Below are positions 34,593 to 37,096 of a stretch of DNA of 37,096 nt, piece by piece. Location: NCBI GenBank assembly GCA_023229505.1, contig JALNZD010000041.1, positions 1-37,096 of the forward strand. The letters run 5' to 3'. Under the pieces are notes generated by a model. It was not told the origin of the DNA. It worked only from the letters and a program-made list of their open reading frames with translations, and searched no databases. The translations under genes were made by a program, and so were the position numbers. Source of the stretch: Bacteroidales bacterium (GTDB lineage Bacteria > Bacteroidota > Bacteroidia > Bacteroidales > JAGOPY01). The first letter of the stretch is position 1; every line of letters starts with the position of its first letter.

Positions 34593-34697
34593 TGGTAAAT
34601 TAGTCATTAGTCATTGGTTATTGGTAGTCATTAGTTGTAGGGTTCACCGGCCGGTGAACCCTACAGGCGAATCTACCACCGACCGCTGACTGTCAAC
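34593..34697. repeat. Repeat tract between convergent mtnA and prenyl synthase
   Basis: TTGGTTAGTGGTAAATTAGT and related units fill 34593-34632, then comes a 30-bp palindrome, then GACCGCTGACTGTCAACTTA. There is no coding frame. It separates two convergent genes and may help end both transcripts. Confidence 0.6.
34636..34665. repeat. Perfect 30-bp palindrome
   Basis: The left half TGTAGGGTTCACCGG is followed directly by its exact reverse complement CCGGTGAACCCTACA, so there is no spacer. The GTAGGG...CCCTAC ends resemble palindromic units I recall as dispersed in many bacterial genomes. Its position between convergent genes allows a two-way terminator. Confidence 0.75.
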
Positions 34698-35672
34698 TTA
34701 TTTATTCCTCTCCGTCGTATACATCACAAGCTTCTCCATTGCCTGGCGTGATTCGTTATCGGGCATGGTTTGAAGCATATCGAGGGCTTTTTGCCGGTAT
34801 TCCAGCATTTTACTGCGGGCATAACTGATCCCGCCGCTGTGGTTAACCTGGTCGATGATCTCTGCTACCCTCGCAGGGTCATCGTGGTGGTTTTTGATGG
34901 TGCGGATGGTTCGTCTTTTTTCGACAGGACCAAGCTGGCTTAGCATATAAATCAGCGGCAAGGTCATTTTCTGTTCCTTGATGTCGATGCCATTGGGTTT
35001 CCCGGTCCTGTTGCCCATCTCGAAATCGAAAAGGTCGTCTTTGATCTGGAAGGAGATCCCGACATATTCCCCGAATTTTTTCATCTGCCCGGTAATTTCT
35101 TCGGATGCACCTACAGACGTGGCCCCGCATGCACAACAGGAAGAGATCAGGGAAGCCGTTTTTTTCCTGATGATCTCGAAATAAATATCTTCGCTGATAT
35201 CGAGGCGGCGGGCCTTTTCTATCTGCAACAATTCTCCCTCGCTCATCTCCCTGACAGCTCCGGATACGATCTTGAGAAGATGGAAATCGTTCCCGTCGAG
35301 AGATAGCAGCAGGCCCCTGGATAGCAAATAATCCCCGACCAAAACAGCGATCTTGTTTTTCCATAAGGCATTGATGGAGAAAAACCCCCGCCTTTCATTG
35401 GAATCATCCACTACATCATCATGAACCAGCGTGGCGGTGTGAAGCAGTTCGATGAGCGATGCTGCCCGGTAAGTCGACTCATTAACCTCGCCGCACATTT
35501 TTGCTGAGAGGAAAACAAACATGGGCCGCATTTGCTTTCCTTTTCGTTTGTAAATGTAACGTGTTATTTGATTGAGCAGCGGGACGGAGCTTTTCATCGA
35601 GCTCCGGAACTTCTGGTCGAATTCCTGAAGGTTTGACAGGATGGGCTTTTTTATTTCTTCCAGGGTAAGCAT
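34698..35672 (-). CDS. Polyprenyl diphosphate synthase
   Basis: This 324-residue trans-prenyl synthase extends allylic diphosphates with isopentenyl diphosphate. It has the first aspartate-rich motif DDVVDD (85-90), the second DDLFDF (212-217), KGKQMRPM near the start and KMTLPLIYML. The product is likely the side chain of menaquinone, but chain length cannot be read from the sequence. It is divergent from the radical SAM gene. Confidence 0.9.
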   Translation of the reverse strand: MLTLEEIKKPILSNLQEFDQKFRSSMKSSVPLLNQITRYIYKRKGKQMRPMFVFLSAKMCGEVNESTYRAASLIELLHTATLVHDDVVDDSNERRGFFSINALWKNKIAVLVGDYLLSRGLLLSLDGNDFHLLKIVSGAVREMSEGELLQIEKARRLDISEDIYFEIIRKKTASLISSCCACGATSVGASEEITGQMKKFGEYVGISFQIKDDLFDFEMGNRTGKPNGIDIKEQKMTLPLIYMLSQLGPVEKRRTIRTIKNHHDDPARVAEIIDQVNHSGGISYARSKMLEYRQKALDMLQTMPDNESRQAMEKLVMYTTERNK

Positions 35673-35747
35673 AGAATGCCTTGTGAGGCGTCAAAAATAA
35701 TATAAAAAAGGAGACATTCGGAAAATCGATCATCTCCCTTAAATGTT

Positions 35748-35755
35748 TAATTTTG
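35748..35755 (+). promoter_or_regulatory. -7 box TAATTTTG for radical SAM operon
   Basis: TAATTTTG fits TAnnTTTG and is 37 bp before the ATG at 35793. Confidence 0.5.
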
Positions 35756-35792
35756 TAATAATTAAGGTGAATTTATAAAAACGGAAGTCAGG

Positions 35793-36569
35793 ATGTCATT
35801 TTTGTTTCATGACATAGTTTTCGGACCGGTGAAAAGCCGCCGATTAGGCGTATCACTTGGGGTTAATCTTTTACCAGTTGAGGCCAAATATTGCACATTT
35901 AATTGTATTTATTGCGAATGTGGCTGGACCCATGAAAAAATCCAGGGAGATAAGAAACTCCCTACGCGTGAACTGGTCAGGGAACGGCTGGAAAAAAAGT
36001 TAAAGTCGATGAAAGAAACGGGCATGCGGCCTGATGCCATTACCTTCGCAGGTAATGGTGAGCCTACCATTCATCCGCAGTTTCCCGAAATATTTGAAGA
36101 TGCCATTCAATTAAGGGACCAATATTTCCCGGAAGCGAAGGTTTCCGTGCTTTCGAATGCTTCCACCCTTGATAAACCTGCCATCTTCCAGGCTCTGAAG
36201 AAATCAGGGAACAGCATCCTCAAGCTGGATGCCGGCACGGAAAAAATGTTCCGGCTCATCAATAGCCCGCGTTCCGGCATCACGCTTCACACGATAATTG
36301 AAAAACTGAAGGAATTCAATGGCGAGCTGATCATTCAGACTTTGTTCCTGAGGGGAATCTTCGATGGGAAAAAGATCGATAATACAGTTGAGCCGGAAAT
36401 ATCCCGCTGGTTAGAGCATATCAGGGATATTGGTCCGAAATATGTTATGATTTACCCAATTGACAGGGAAACGCCATCGGAGTCCCTTGAAAAAATATCT
36501 TTTGCAGAGTTGGGCAAGATAGCAGACCGGATTGAAAGTTTAGGGATTAAAGCTCAGGTATATTACTGA
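35793..36569 (+). CDS. Radical SAM protein, TYW1-like group
   Basis: This 258-residue protein binds a 4Fe-4S cluster through C34-x3-C38-x2-C41 (YCTFNCIYCECGW) and has the SAM-contacting GNGEPTIHP motif. FGPVKSRRLGVSLGVNLLP at the start is typical of the COG0731 group, which is related to tRNA wybutosine enzymes, although bacterial members have no settled function. C43 just after the triad adds an extra cysteine. The stop is 1 bp from the next start, so the two genes are one operon. Confidence 0.88.
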   Translation: MSFLFHDIVFGPVKSRRLGVSLGVNLLPVEAKYCTFNCIYCECGWTHEKIQGDKKLPTRELVRERLEKKLKSMKETGMRPDAITFAGNGEPTIHPQFPEIFEDAIQLRDQYFPEAKVSVLSNASTLDKPAIFQALKKSGNSILKLDAGTEKMFRLINSPRSGITLHTIIEKLKEFNGELIIQTLFLRGIFDGKKIDNTVEPEISRWLEHIRDIGPKYVMIYPIDRETPSESLEKISFAELGKIADRIESLGIKAQVYY

Positions 36570-36570
36570 A

Positions 36571-36969
36571 ATGGATAATTACGAAGGAAAAATATTAATG
36601 GCATTCGGGGAGTCGATCCGCGGGAACGATAAGATCTATACCTGGCTGTTAAACAATGGGTACCCGGAACTGGCAGCGCTTTCGAGCGCGATCCGCGGTT
36701 CTGATGAGGCAGTTCAATGGCTGCTTAAAAACCGTTACCCGCACCTGGCTGCCCTGGATTCAGCTATTGACAATTCTGTCAAAGCATACGAATGGCTGAA
36801 CAAAAATGATTACCACCTGCTCATGGTTTTCGCCGATGCCTGCCACAATAAACCGGAAGCCATAGCCTGGCTGAGAAGAAACGACCTCGAGATTTTTATC
36901 CACCTGGCTGTAATCATCAAAAAGTTCCGCGACAACCAGACGTTTGATTATCATAAGTTGCACTTCTGA
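36571..36969 (+). CDS. Protein of four 25-residue WL repeats
   Basis: This 132-residue protein has an exact 25-residue period: tryptophans at 25, 50, 75 and 100, each in W-L-x-x-N followed by Y/L-x-x-L and a small-residue helix ending in a charged loop. Two helices per unit are likely, making a short solenoid for binding a partner. No family is recognised. It begins 1 bp after the radical SAM stop, so a linked role such as substrate or partner binding is likely by context only. No signal peptide. Confidence 0.75.
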   Translation: MDNYEGKILMAFGESIRGNDKIYTWLLNNGYPELAALSSAIRGSDEAVQWLLKNRYPHLAALDSAIDNSVKAYEWLNKNDYHLLMVFADACHNKPEAIAWLRRNDLEIFIHLAVIIKKFRDNQTFDYHKLHF

Positions 36970-36970
36970 T

Positions 36971-36991
36971 CAAAGTTCAAAGTTCAAAGTT
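36971..36991. repeat. Three tandem CAAAGTT units
   Basis: The 7-bp unit CAAAGTT is repeated three times without gaps just after the repeat-protein gene. A weak CCCC/GGGG hairpin follows at 36995-37015. The last 80 bp are A+T-rich and show no gene. Confidence 0.6.
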
Positions 36992-37096
36992 GAGTCCCCT
37001 CCGAAAAGTCGGGGAGACGAATTTACAATATTTTAAACATGTTTGTCTTTAATAGTTATAAACAATTGATTGTCAATAACTTAATTTAGTTTGTAT

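Overview
The window looks like chromosome of an uncultured member of the Bacteroidota, probably Bacteroidales-like. Three things point there: a complete sprA gene for the giant outer-membrane type IX secretion translocon, a secreted beta-helix protein ending in a type IX sorting domain, and repeated matches to the Bacteroidota -7 promoter box TAnnTTTG. The order maeB / ruvA / sprA / gcvH agrees with what I remember of sprA neighbourhoods in other Bacteroidota. No tRNA, rRNA or CRISPR array was seen.

Left part (1 to about 7,006) is a defence island, visibly A+T-rich in places. It opens with two IS21-like terminal repeat units and a tightly coupled three-gene operon: two small unknown proteins and a Rad50/SMC-like ATPase with a zinc hook and a cysteine-rich tail. 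Next come a BglII/BstYI-type restriction enzyme overlapping an MT-A70 adenine methyltransferase, a PD-(D/E)XK nuclease-like protein, an unknown protein, and a PIN toxin overlapping a 53-residue putative antitoxin. The PIN pair sits between two copies of a 44-bp direct repeat. Several perfect inverted repeats lie between these genes.

The accessory middle (7,007-15,364) holds a DUF3592 membrane protein, a decayed Fe-S reductase (QueG-like) that has lost its cluster-binding core, the type IX cargo protein, a C45-family Ntn-hydrolase lipoprotein, a DUF4892/OmpA protein and an A+T-rich methyltransferase. Non-coding stretches here carry degenerate repeat tracts and a diverged repeat pair flanking the pseudogene.

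The right part (15,365-37,096) is mostly core genome. On the minus strand are fumC, prfB (with a programmed +1 frameshift), recX, mdh and maeB, which group C4-acid metabolism with translation termination and recombination control. On the plus strand are ruvA, sprA, gcvH, a tonB-family gene, an M20 amidohydrolase, a small outer-membrane protein and mtnA. A minus-strand polyprenyl synthase and a plus-strand radical SAM gene follow; the latter is coupled to a gene for a protein built of four 25-residue repeats. The best candidate for an undescribed system is the three-gene ATPase operon at 131-3040.
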